Shown piece by piece: positions 10,769-19,601 of a stretch of DNA of 64,000 nucleotides (position 1 is the stretch's first letter; each line of letters begins with the position of its first letter). The notes under the pieces were generated by a model that ran no database searches, was not told where the DNA came from, and saw only the letters and a program-made list of their open reading frames with translations. Source of the DNA: Fragilaria crotonensis (Eukaryota; Bacillariophyta; Fragilariophyceae; Fragilariales; Fragilariaceae); assembly GCA_022925895.1 (NCBI GenBank), contig JAKSYS010000203.1, positions 25,798 through 89,797 of the forward strand, written 5' to 3'. Made by a program: the position numbers and the translations under genes.

Positions 10769-11553
10769 ATGAGTGACATTCGGTGGGCCGATTCGTCCGA
10801 CGACGAAGATGACTTTGTCGATGATCATCCACAGACCGTGATCAACGAACCGTCAATAGCATCGATCTCACAGGTATGGCTTCGTCTGACTTCCCCATTT
10901 GCTTTCGCTTGGTAGACCCAGCGTATGTCGTATCGATTCTAACTCTGTTTTTGATTCAGATGAAGGAACCAATTCCTCAGGGAGAAGCGGTACAGGTCCC
11001 CAAGGGTCGTTTTCACATGGGCGACGACGAAGAACACGCTGATGATGAAGGCGAAGCTGCCGCGGACGACGACGAGGAAGAGCGACAACGTCGGTTAGCG
11101 GAGGCAAGAAAGAGGGCTGAGGAAAAGGAATTGAAAAAACAGAACAGCAAGAAACAGAATCTCAACGAGCAGCTGGATGATCTGGACGATATTCTAAATG
11201 AATTTGGTCTTGTTCCTAATAGTTCTGAGAAAGATGAACAGCTTGAGGACGAGGAAAATGACAATGGCGGACAGGCATCTGCCGGAGGAGCCAACAAGAG
11301 GCGAGGAAGGAAAAAGAAGAAGGGGAAGGCTCCTGGTGCTGAAGAGGAGAGTCTTGTCACGGATGTTGCTGTTGCCGCTCCAGCTGCCGCCGAAGTGGAT
11401 GTTGCTGCTGTCATGAGAGCCAAGACCAAGAAAAAGGAGAAGTCTCCCGCTGAGATTGCGGCAGCAACTGCTGCAAAGGAAGCCAATTTGAAGAAGGAGG
11501 CAGAAGCCAAGAAGAAGAAAAAGAAAAACAAAGAACCTTTCGTTATGAGATAA
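10769..11553 (+). CDS. Highly charged Asp/Glu- and Lys-rich protein of unknown function
   Basis: Exons 10769..10873 and 10960..11553 give 232 residues. The intron 10874..10959 has a CAG|GTATGG donor and a GATTCAG acceptor, and both exons are whole codons. The N-terminus is acidic with a WADSSDDEDD motif. The middle is a Glu/Arg/Lys-rich probable coiled coil (residues about 70-105), and the end is an Ala/Lys-rich tail closing in PFVMR. The WADSSDDED start loosely recalls eIF3j-like and ribosome-biogenesis proteins, but I see no conserved domain and assign no function. The 172-aa minus-strand frame over the same bases is Ser/Phe-rich antisense shadow. Confidence 0.7.
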
Positions 11554-12602
11554 GGCAGCGACGTGGATCTTTGGACTTGCGTATGCCGATGCTAACAAAA
11601 TGCTGGTGTGCGCCTTGACGTCCCACACATTGCAACCGATGCGAGTTCTATAGCGTAAAAGTAGTAGAACTATAGGAATCATCGTCCTCCATTGAAGGCT
11701 TGAGGCTCCTGGGATCATAGTGGAACACAACGCGAACACAATGTCTACGTACAAGGTACGAGTACTGCGTATTGCACTGTGTACGTCACCAAGAATCATA
11801 CATACAACCCATACATGATACTGTGGCAAACTACATGTAGTGACTGTGACAGTGGCAAGACGTTTCGGTTGAGGGTTGGGTTTACAGTTTACAGTTTGTC
11901 CAAGCTCCCGTCTGTCTTTCATCCATACAAATTCAGAACTACAGTATTGGTTATATATTATATACTACTAGTTATCCTACTATATTATAAATTAATTGTG
12001 TGCGTGTGTGCGTGCGTGCGTCCGTCTGTTACGGAGTATGACCACTCTGGGGTACTGGATCAAATGAATACTGTCTCATACTCGGAGTATGATATATGTC
12101 ATACATGCATACTGGAGTACTCCGTAAGCGATGTCGGTAAGATTTGCATATACGTAGTTGCGTCAGTGCGTGCGTCTGTTACGGAGTATGACCACTCTGG
12201 GGTACTGCACTACTTGCGTATAGTACTGAACTGTACAAACAGTACACACAACCGTGCACAACCCATACCGTACACGTATTCCAAAAGTCCGACCAATTGG
12301 GAGGTACCCACTAGTATACTATATATTGATTATTGATAGGTACAGTACAAATGTGCTACAGTACATGCAACTCGTGTCCAATGAACTAGACCAGTACAAG
12401 TACCAGGTACTTGTACCGGTGTAGGTTGACAAGGAAGTCCCACGCGCCATCAATCTCCACATCTCCACCATCGCAGGCAGGGAATGGGTGTGTGCTGGGG
12501 TGCGCTGGGGACTGGTTGATTTGCAGCTGTCAATTGTTCGCCATTAAGCAAGGGTATCATTCGCACCACGTTGATATCAGAAAGCAAAAAGCGCTGCTCG
12601 CA
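11554..12602. other. Intergenic spacer containing a 324-bp dispersed repeat
   Basis: No gene is supported. The centre is the repeat at 11973..12296, listed separately. The rest has the GTAC/TACTCC-rich spacer composition. The open frame of the aspartokinase extends to 12411, but without an ATG before 12603. Confidence 0.6.
11973..12296 (+). repeat. 324-bp dispersed repeat, copy 1
   Basis: From TATCCTAC to GACCAA this 324-bp unit appears identical by eye to the reverse complement of 41194..41517, 29 kb away. It contains a GTGCGTGC-rich stretch and two copies of a TTACGGAGTATGACCACTCT block. It has no coding motif; open frames through it at both sites are identical only because the DNA is. Confidence 0.9.
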
Positions 12603-15440
12603 ATGGATCTGGATTTTACAGAATCGAACAATGTTGGCTTTGATGGGAAGCAATGGGAAGTTCACAAGTTTGGAGGAACATCTGTGCAAAATGCGCAGTG
12701 TTATCTGAGTGCCGCTGCCATCGTGGAAGAACAAATCGGCATTACCAATAAGAATCCAATGCCCACAAGCACCTTAAACTTGGCGATAGTCGTGTCGGCC
12801 ATGGGTGGCAAACCCAAGACGACTGATCTGCTCCTCTCCACGGTCGAAGCGGCTGCGGTTCGCGATTCTGACCAAGTAGATGCCGCGATCGCGACGATTA
12901 CCGCCAAGCACGTGACATGCCTGGAACAACTTTTTTCGGACGAGACGACTCAGGCTCGCCTAAAGCAGCTCATTCTTAAGGATCTGGAGGACATTCGAGA
13001 CATTCTCAAGACTGTGGCACTTATGAAGTGGCAAGCATCTCGCATTTCGGAGTTGGTGTCCGGCTATGGCGAGGTTTGGAGTGCTCAGATCTTGGCTGCC
13101 CTTCTGCAACTTCGATCGGATGAGCGTGGTACAGAAGGCCAACCCTACTTCGCTTACCTCGATGCCAGACGAGTTATAACTATTGACGAGGAAGCGATCA
13201 AAGACGGAGCAGTTTGTTGGGATATCAGTGCAGCGAAGCTAAAGGAAGTATATGAGACCGAGACGTTTCCAGCAGGGAGAACTTTGAATTTTGTTATTAC
13301 AGGCTATGTTGCCTCCAACACCCATGGAGTTGCAACCACACTTCAACGCGATGGATCTGATTACAGTGCTTCAATTATGGGAAAGCTTTTGCAATCTCGT
13401 AATGTTACAATCTGGACCGATGTTGACGGCGTCCTCTCAGCCGACCCTCGCCGTGTGCCCAACGCTTTTGTAATTCCAGAAGTTTCCTATAATGAAGCCA
13501 TGGAATTGGCGTACTTCGGCGCTAAAGTCATTCACCCCAAAACAATGCAACCAGCCATCACAGCGAACCCGCCGATCCCCATCTACATTCGTAACACCTT
13601 CAACCCGTCTTTTCGAGGAACTCGTATCTACACATCCAGCACGACACACACCGACCGCGATCGCAGTGTATGCGGATTTAGTAGCATTGAGAACATGGCA
13701 TTGATCAATGTGGAAGGTTCAGGTCTGGTGGGCGTGCCAGGTGTTGCCAAAAGACTCTTTGGCACACTTGAGACTGTTGGAGTGAACGTTGTGCTTATTT
13801 CGCAAGCCTCCTCTGAGCATAGCATCACCTTCGCAACTGTCGAAAGTCAAGTACTCGTAGCCAAGGAAGCCATTGAAGAGGAATTTCACAAGGAGTTGAA
13901 GCAAGGCAGAATCTCACAAATTGAAGTGCAGGCGCCGTGCGCTATCATTGCAGCGGTTGGAGATGGCATGAAATTAGTCGCCGGAGTGTCCGGTCGTTTC
14001 TTTTCTGCCCTCGGAGACGCAAAGATCAACATCCTCGCCATTTCGCAGGGCTGTTCGGAACGAAACATTAGTGCCGTCGTCTTCACTCGAGAATCCACTC
14101 GTGCGCTCCGTGCTGTCCATGCTGCGTTTCGCCTTTCTCACACGACGGTTCGTGTCGGTGTTATCGGCATGGACGACGTGGGAGATTCTCTCTTGAAGCT
14201 TTTGCAGACACAGCGCGCCAAGTTGCGAGAGAAGTTCGAGGTCGACTTGCAGGTTTGTGCTGTCCTTGCAGATGGGTTCAGCTCAGATTTGGTGTGCTTG
14301 AAGCAAGACGAAGCTGGGTGCGCTGATTCCATCACCTCAGCAGCTTACACCTTGGTGACTGGTGAATTAGCAACGGGATCCAAGGTTGCTTTTCACAATG
14401 ATGCAGAATTCGCAAAGCGGGTGTCGGGAGGAATAAGTGCCGTCAAGGACGTTTTGATTCTGGAAGACTGCGCTCACCATGTCATTTTCGACTGCACGGG
14501 TGACAAGGAAGTCGCTTCAAAGCATGCTGAATGGTTGACGGCAGGTGTTAATGTTGCGACAGCGAACAACTGGGGCCTCGCCGGTCCGAAAGAACAGCGC
14601 GATGCCATCACTGCAGCTGAAACAGCCAACGGTAAGCTCTCCGCCAAGTATTTGCGGGAAGTCACAGTTGGAGGAGCCCTTCCAGTCATAAACACCGTGA
14701 GGAGTCTTCTGAACTCAGGCGATAGGATTCGCAGAATCGACGGAATCATCTCGGTGTCCATGTCATACATTCTGTTCCGCATCTCTCCACCACCCCAAGC
14801 CGACCGAAACAGTCAATTCGATGAACACATCAGCAACGGGGCCTTCACGGAAGAATCAGCTTATAACTCGGGCGAGGCATGCTCCTTTTCTCAAGCAATT
14901 AAAGAAGCTGTGGCCTTAGGCCTCATGGAAGACGATCCTGCGAAGGATCTTAATAACGAATACAGCGCCAGGTGCTTGATGATTTTGGCCAAAGAGCTTG
15001 GACTTGATCACAACACTTCCACCGAAGCCATTCAAGCTGCTTGTGAAAAGTTGGTCGAAGGGCCCGTCGACTATACCAACATTTCAGAGGAAGTGGACAA
15101 ATTGGTACAGGAGAAGGTTAATGCAGCGCACGAAAAGGGCTGCGTGCTACGTCAGATTGCAAGCGTGGACGTCGCTCAAGAGCTGATCGAAATCAAATTG
15201 ATGGAAGCTCCCAACAATCACATTTTCGCAGTCACTCCACCTAGCTGCGAGTGCGTGCGCTTCTTTACACAGAGGCATCTACGATATCCTTTGATCATCC
15301 AAGGACCGTCCGCTGGGGCAGATTCCACTGCTAGTGCTCTGCTCGCTGAGTTCTTGAGTCACATGCGCAGCAAGGTGGGTGTGCGCACAGGAGCCCTCTC
15401 CAGGCCCAACTCTGTCAGCCAACTTAAGACTCTAATCTAA
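12603..15440 (+). CDS. thrA: Bifunctional aspartokinase-homoserine dehydrogenase
   Basis: A single exon of 945 residues starting at the first in-frame ATG. The aspartokinase part begins with KFGGTSV (residues 22-28) and continues with the SDYSA and DVDGVLSADPR motifs that bind substrate and ATP. Tandem ACT-like regulatory segments follow (LINVEGSGLVGVPGVA, and a second near GRFFSALGDAKINI). The homoserine dehydrogenase part starts near residue 516 with the dinucleotide-binding VGVIGMDDVG and contains the catalytic VGGALPVINTVRSLL and DDPAKDL regions. The enzyme catalyses the first and third steps from aspartate to threonine and methionine. Length and order match plant and bacterial ThrA. I see no transit peptide from this ATG, so plastid import would need an upstream exon. 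Its stop overlaps the next gene's stop by 9 bases. Confidence 0.95.
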   Translation: MDLDFTESNNVGFDGKQWEVHKFGGTSVQNAQCYLSAAAIVEEQIGITNKNPMPTSTLNLAIVVSAMGGKPKTTDLLLSTVEAAAVRDSDQVDAAIATITAKHVTCLEQLFSDETTQARLKQLILKDLEDIRDILKTVALMKWQASRISELVSGYGEVWSAQILAALLQLRSDERGTEGQPYFAYLDARRVITIDEEAIKDGAVCWDISAAKLKEVYETETFPAGRTLNFVITGYVASNTHGVATTLQRDGSDYSASIMGKLLQSRNVTIWTDVDGVLSADPRRVPNAFVIPEVSYNEAMELAYFGAKVIHPKTMQPAITANPPIPIYIRNTFNPSFRGTRIYTSSTTHTDRDRSVCGFSSIENMALINVEGSGLVGVPGVAKRLFGTLETVGVNVVLISQASSEHSITFATVESQVLVAKEAIEEEFHKELKQGRISQIEVQAPCAIIAAVGDGMKLVAGVSGRFFSALGDAKINILAISQGCSERNISAVVFTRESTRALRAVHAAFRLSHTTVRVGVIGMDDVGDSLLKLLQTQRAKLREKFEVDLQVCAVLADGFSSDLVCLKQDEAGCADSITSAAYTLVTGELATGSKVAFHNDAEFAKRVSGGISAVKDVLILEDCAHHVIFDCTGDKEVASKHAEWLTAGVNVATANNWGLAGPKEQRDAITAAETANGKLSAKYLREVTVGGALPVINTVRSLLNSGDRIRRIDGIISVSMSYILFRISPPPQADRNSQFDEHISNGAFTEESAYNSGEACSFSQAIKEAVALGLMEDDPAKDLNNEYSARCLMILAKELGLDHNTSTEAIQAACEKLVEGPVDYTNISEEVDKLVQEKVNAAHEKGCVLRQIASVDVAQELIEIKLMEAPNNHIFAVTPPSCECVRFFTQRHLRYPLIIQGPSAGADSTASALLAEFLSHMRSKVGVRTGALSRPNSVSQLKTLI

Positions 15441-16241
15441 TAAGTCTGCGGTGGACTCGCCGCCTTTCTTCAACAATTCCATTCGTACCAGAAGTAGTAC
15501 TTCGGCAATTTGCATACTTTTCAATTCTTCTGTCCATTCAGTGTGTCGACACAGTGCTATGAATGAGATCGGGTCAAAGCCGCCTTGTTCAATCCATAAA
15601 GTCCTCGTTTTGCCTTCACCTGCAATTATTTCATGCTGCCTCTCCTTCTTGGCGACTAACAGGTGTTCCAGAGTGGGTGCAAGCTCGCGACAGAGATGAC
15701 AAAGCGCTTTGTGAACGGGATGCTCACCCAGACTATTGAAACGTTTTGGCCCACCCGCAACCCAATACTTGGCATTTTCCCACCCCACGTGCCCACCTTC
15801 ACCCTCCGCATCGCCTTCCAGTCGATGAAGTAAGGAATGAACCAAGTCGTCCTCATCTGAAAATGGATGTTCTTGGGTCCAATTCGTTTGTCCCCGATGT
15901 GTCGCAGCATATTCGGCCGCGTCCAAATTCGTCCAGTCAACACCCAGGAGAACTTCGTGAGCTGCATCGAACCTTTTTTGCAACAAGAGCTGCAGGGCAG
16001 TGAATGTCTTGGTACCCTTGAAGCGAGACGGCAATTTGCGCAGCGCAGAGCGTCCCGAGAAAATGGAATACTCCAGAGGACATGGTGCACTCGAGGAGAA
16101 TAGCTCCACAGCCTGCGGTGACAGTCCTTCAATAGTAGCATGCACAGACAACGGAAGCAAAGATTCCATTGCAACGACGGAGAAGGCATGCGGCGTTTGG
16201 ATGTGTAGACATAGGAAGATACAAATGAGGAGGACGATCAT
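15432..16241 (-). CDS. Conserved-looking protein with signal and plastid-type targeting motif
   Basis: A single exon of 269 residues on the minus strand. The N-terminus is a hydrophobic signal peptide (residues 1-19) followed by HAFS, close to the ASAF-type cleavage motif used for import into secondary plastids. The mature part has Trp/Asp-rich segments (VGWENAKYWVAGG, HPVHKALCHLCRELA) and no domain I can name. The gene is convergent with aspartokinase-homoserine dehydrogenase and the two coding regions overlap by 9 bases at their stops. Plastid location is inferred from the presequence only. Confidence 0.75.
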   Translation of the reverse strand: MIVLLICIFLCLHIQTPHAFSVVAMESLLPLSVHATIEGLSPQAVELFSSSAPCPLEYSIFSGRSALRKLPSRFKGTKTFTALQLLLQKRFDAAHEVLLGVDWTNLDAAEYAATHRGQTNWTQEHPFSDEDDLVHSLLHRLEGDAEGEGGHVGWENAKYWVAGGPKRFNSLGEHPVHKALCHLCRELAPTLEHLLVAKKERQHEIIAGEGKTRTLWIEQGGFDPISFIALCRHTEWTEELKSMQIAEVLLLVRMELLKKGGESTADLLD

Positions 16242-16389
16242 TGATCACTTCTTCTTGTGCACAGGCAACGTCTTATATGTAGCTAACAGCTGGATGTCTA
16301 ACCTATCCACTCGGAGTATCTTGAGTATCACGCTGAATACCTTCATTCATTATGTATGCATGATATATCGGAAGGCTGCGAACATCTTA

Positions 16390-16993
16390 GGCTCAATCTT
16401 AGCGTGGACACAGTGTTTTTTTTTTCGACACAAACGAAATAGTTTCTCCGAAAAAAATGATTTGTGTCTGTGTTTTTTGCCTTAGCGTGGACACAACCAG
16501 GACACAAACACAGTAAATTGGAGTTTGTGTCGGCGTTCGACACACGAGATTTGATGAAAAATACAATTGTGTCCCTGTTTTCGCGGACACAAACTCAAAT
16601 CTCGTGTGTCGAGCATTCGACACAAACTGAATTTTTAACCAATAGCATTAAGTCGTTCTAGTCAGAGAATTTAAATTCGAATAATATTTTCCTACGGTAT
16701 TCGAGTACTTCAGAGGAAACGACACAAAATGATTTTCTTAACCAATGGCATGAAGTCGTTCTAGTCAGAGATTTTCAGATTTGAATTATTTTCATCCTAC
16801 AGTACTTATGTACTCCAGTACTTGGGTAGACGATACAGATTCCGCTGTGTCGATGACAACACACTTTCAAATCTTTGGCCCGAAAATTCGCTAAGGCAAG
16901 CGACACGACCATCGAACCGTGTTCTGACATCAACAAATATTTTTTTAGTTTGTGTTCTCTTTCAACACACTGTGTCCTCGCTAAGATTGAGCC
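16390..16993. mobile_element. Non-autonomous inverted-repeat element with TTA target duplication
   Basis: The ends GGCTCAATCTTAGCG(T/A)GG and the reverse complement at the right match over about 27 bases with one mismatch. TTA flanks both sides (16387-16389, 16994-16996), the 3-bp TWA duplication typical of PIF/Harbinger elements. The 604-bp interior is rich in GACACAAA words and holds two diverged copies of a roughly 100-bp block (from about 16618 and 16718). No transposase is encoded. Confidence 0.8.
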
Positions 16994-17578
16994 TTAGTTG
17001 CGATGTCAGGATTCTGCGCGCACTATTACGCTCATCACTCAGCGTTGGTTGCTTGATACCGTACGGTTATACGTGTAACTGTTATTGCACTGCTGGGACG
17101 AATCAATTCCTACCGTAGAGCTGTACTCGAGGAATCCAAATGTCCGTACCATACTCCGGTACAGCTGAACTAGTGTATTACCACTAATACTACTGCATTT
17201 AAAAACGCAGTACTGGAGTACATGTACCTTGTACTTGTGCTATGGTACTACCTTAGCACTCCGACTATACGAATTGCTGGTTAGGAACATGTACGTGCGT
17301 ACAGCACTGGAGTACGGAGTACCTGCTACTGGATACTGGACTTACACAGTACTGGAGTACCAGATACGAGTATAGACTCGGGCGTAGTGGGGCTTTACAT
17401 CACAGCGTCATATATATTTTACTCGTACTGGTGTACCAGATCCCTAATTGACGCATGCGATCACCATCTTCGACGGTTCGCCTCCATGCTCACAGGAGTG
17501 TCATGTCAAATGTCAATTGCAAATATCATTAAGTGCACCCGATCGTGTCCTTACGGCCATTAGTTCTAGTTCATTAGT
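16994..17578. other. Intergenic spacer, extreme GTAC density
   Basis: No gene seen. I counted 14 GTAC tetramers between 17101 and 17400, where about one is expected by chance. The last 100 bases should hold the promoter of the TTD14-like gene. Confidence 0.7.
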
Positions 17579-18878
17579 ATGGAGGACTCATCCGAAGCCT
17601 TTCGCAACCTCGAAAAGTCGTCTACCGTTCCTTTCTATCGCGTTGTCTTGACGGGCGGACCGTGTGGTGGAAAAACAACTGCGTTGGCCCGTCTGTCGTC
17701 CTATCTTCGCGAACGCGGATTCGAAGTGACCATGGCTCCTGAGGCCTTTACTCTTCTTTACTCGAACGGCTTGCAATTGGAATACTTTGCGACAGAGGGT
17801 ATGGATTTGGTCATTCAAGCTGCTGTGCTGGACCTACAAGAAGCTATGGAGGATGGGATGGAAACGATATTGAAGGCCAGAGGGAAGCCAGCAGTTGTGC
17901 TGTGCGATCGAGGTGCGATGGATGGGGTTGCGTACATGGGGGCTGAGCGTTTTCACAAACTGTTGAAAAGTCGCAACAGGGAGGTAGCCGATGTCCGTGA
18001 AGGGCGATACAATGCTGTATTTCACATGGTTACGGCAGCTGATGGTGCCGAGCAGTTCTATACGCTCGAGAACAATGATGCGCGTAGCGAAACAGCTGAA
18101 GAAGCGATTGCAATGGACCAGAAAACTCAGCAAGCTTGGATAGGCCACCCTCGACTGTTGGTGTTGGATAATAGCACTGATTTTGAGGGGAAGATGCAGC
18201 GTTTGATTGAATCCATGGCCAAACTTGTAGGGTTACCAACCAATCTCAGTCGATCGTCAGCCAAATTCATACTTCGAGGGCCGCCTGACTTGTCGAAGTT
18301 TACGGTGGAATACCACATGTTTGAAGTGGAAAAGGTTTATCTTGTCAATCCAGAGCTGTCATCAATGTCGGATGTCTACGAGGATCAATACACTTTTATT
18401 CGGAAGCGCACGAATATCGGGAGGGATGGCCAACGAATCGGTGGACCTGTGTATGGTATAACTACAGTACAAAAGACGTATGACGGACAAATCGTTGAAA
18501 AGAAGCGCATCATGAACGGTCGGGAATATGCATCCTGTTTAAAGCAAAGGGATTTGTCAAGACATGTAGTCCGGCAGCAACGAATCTCATTTCTATACCT
18601 ACATCAATCGTTTAACATCCATGTAAGTTTGCAGGATTGGGACTAGATACTTTTTCCGTGATGGCGCGCCTCCTTGTTCTAACATTGTTTGTTCTCAGGT
18701 CTACGAGGAACCAATCAAAGATTTGTGGATTCTGCATGCTCAGGTGGAGACGGCGAACGAGGGAGAGCTGCAGGTAGACTTACCGCCATTTCTTGAGGTG
18801 ATGCGCCGAATCAAGAATACCAAGGAAGATGATTGCAAGTATGGTGCATTTGCGATTTCGTTGATTCATAAATCATAA
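17579..18878 (+). CDS. TTD14-like P-loop protein with CYTH-type C-terminal half
   Basis: Exons 17579..18622 and 18699..18878 encode 407 residues. The intron 18623..18698 has a GTAAGT donor and a CTCAG acceptor, and both exons are whole codons. The N-terminal half has a Walker A loop GGPCGGKT (residues 26-33) and an ATPase/kinase-like core with CDRGAMDG near residue 115. The C-terminal half (from about residue 235) is a beta-rich region with alternating charged residues (FEVEKVYLV, YTFIRKR, KKRIMNGREY) that fits the CYTH/triphosphate-tunnel fold. This two-domain layout matches TRPL translocation defect 14, a GTP- and phosphoinositide-binding protein in flies. In algae the role is unknown; nucleotide binding is well supported, the substrate is not. 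Confidence 0.8.
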
Positions 18879-19601
18879 AATATAGAATTCCATCTTTATG
18901 TTCGATGAAGGATGCTCCACCATGAACACTTGACGTTTCGTCATAACAAAACCTGATGCTGCGCCAACGAATCGAGACAGAAGGGACCAGCTACGAGTAG
19001 TTATTCATGGCATTCCTAGACTTCTCACACGTCACATCTGAACAGAGATGACGAGTTTTAGCGTGTGCATCTATATAAGGCATACCGCGAACACTACCGT
19101 ACTATTGCGAGCACTCCAGCTACAATATGTCATAAGTCGTAAGAGTGAATCGTGCATTCCAGCTTCAAAACCCAAACCCACGAACATCAGCCCTTACCGG
19201 TGAAGGACACTGGTACTATGTAGGAGTAGTGCCACGCACCGTGTTCGCCAGCATATACATATTATGTATACTGTATACAGCAGGACAGCTATACATATAT
19301 GAATACACATGACAAAGGTATCATACCAGGTATACACACAAGACGTATGACGTATGATGTACAATCTACATAATAATAGGATGTATACATCCACACATTC
19401 CTCTACTGGAAGGATACTAAATTCCGTTCTGTACGAGACAGATGCCATCCGTATGTTGGTGGTGGTCTCAACAAAGTTGTGTCCTGAAGATGGGTTGCGA
19501 CTTGCGACGTCAACGATAGCCATCGCAGTCCCAGCAGCTCGTTTTAATCATCGCAGAATTCTGGCGTGAGAGAAGCATAAAACTCATTCGAGTTAAGAAG
19601 A
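18879..19601. other. Intergenic spacer, nothing recognised
   Basis: A gap of 0.7 kb with only short, motif-free frames. An AT-rich stretch at 19240-19380 has ATACATAT-type words instead of the usual GTAC palindromes. Confidence 0.5.

Noticed and set aside
11013-11531. 172-aa minus-strand frame, Phe/Ser-rich
   Set aside because: Antisense shadow of the Lys/Glu-rich exon at 10960..11553; composition is what AAG/GAG codons give in reverse.
11779-12336. 185-aa plus-strand frame, matching a minus-strand frame at 41175..41558
   Set aside because: The match exists because both lie in the identical 324-bp repeat; no start context or domain, low-complexity spacer words translate to the same residues.
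12411-12602. 64-codon N-terminal extension of aspartokinase-homoserine dehydrogenase
   Set aside because: Opens at a TTG, has no ATG and reads through GTAC-rich spacer; KFGGTSV lies at the normal distance from the ATG at 12603.
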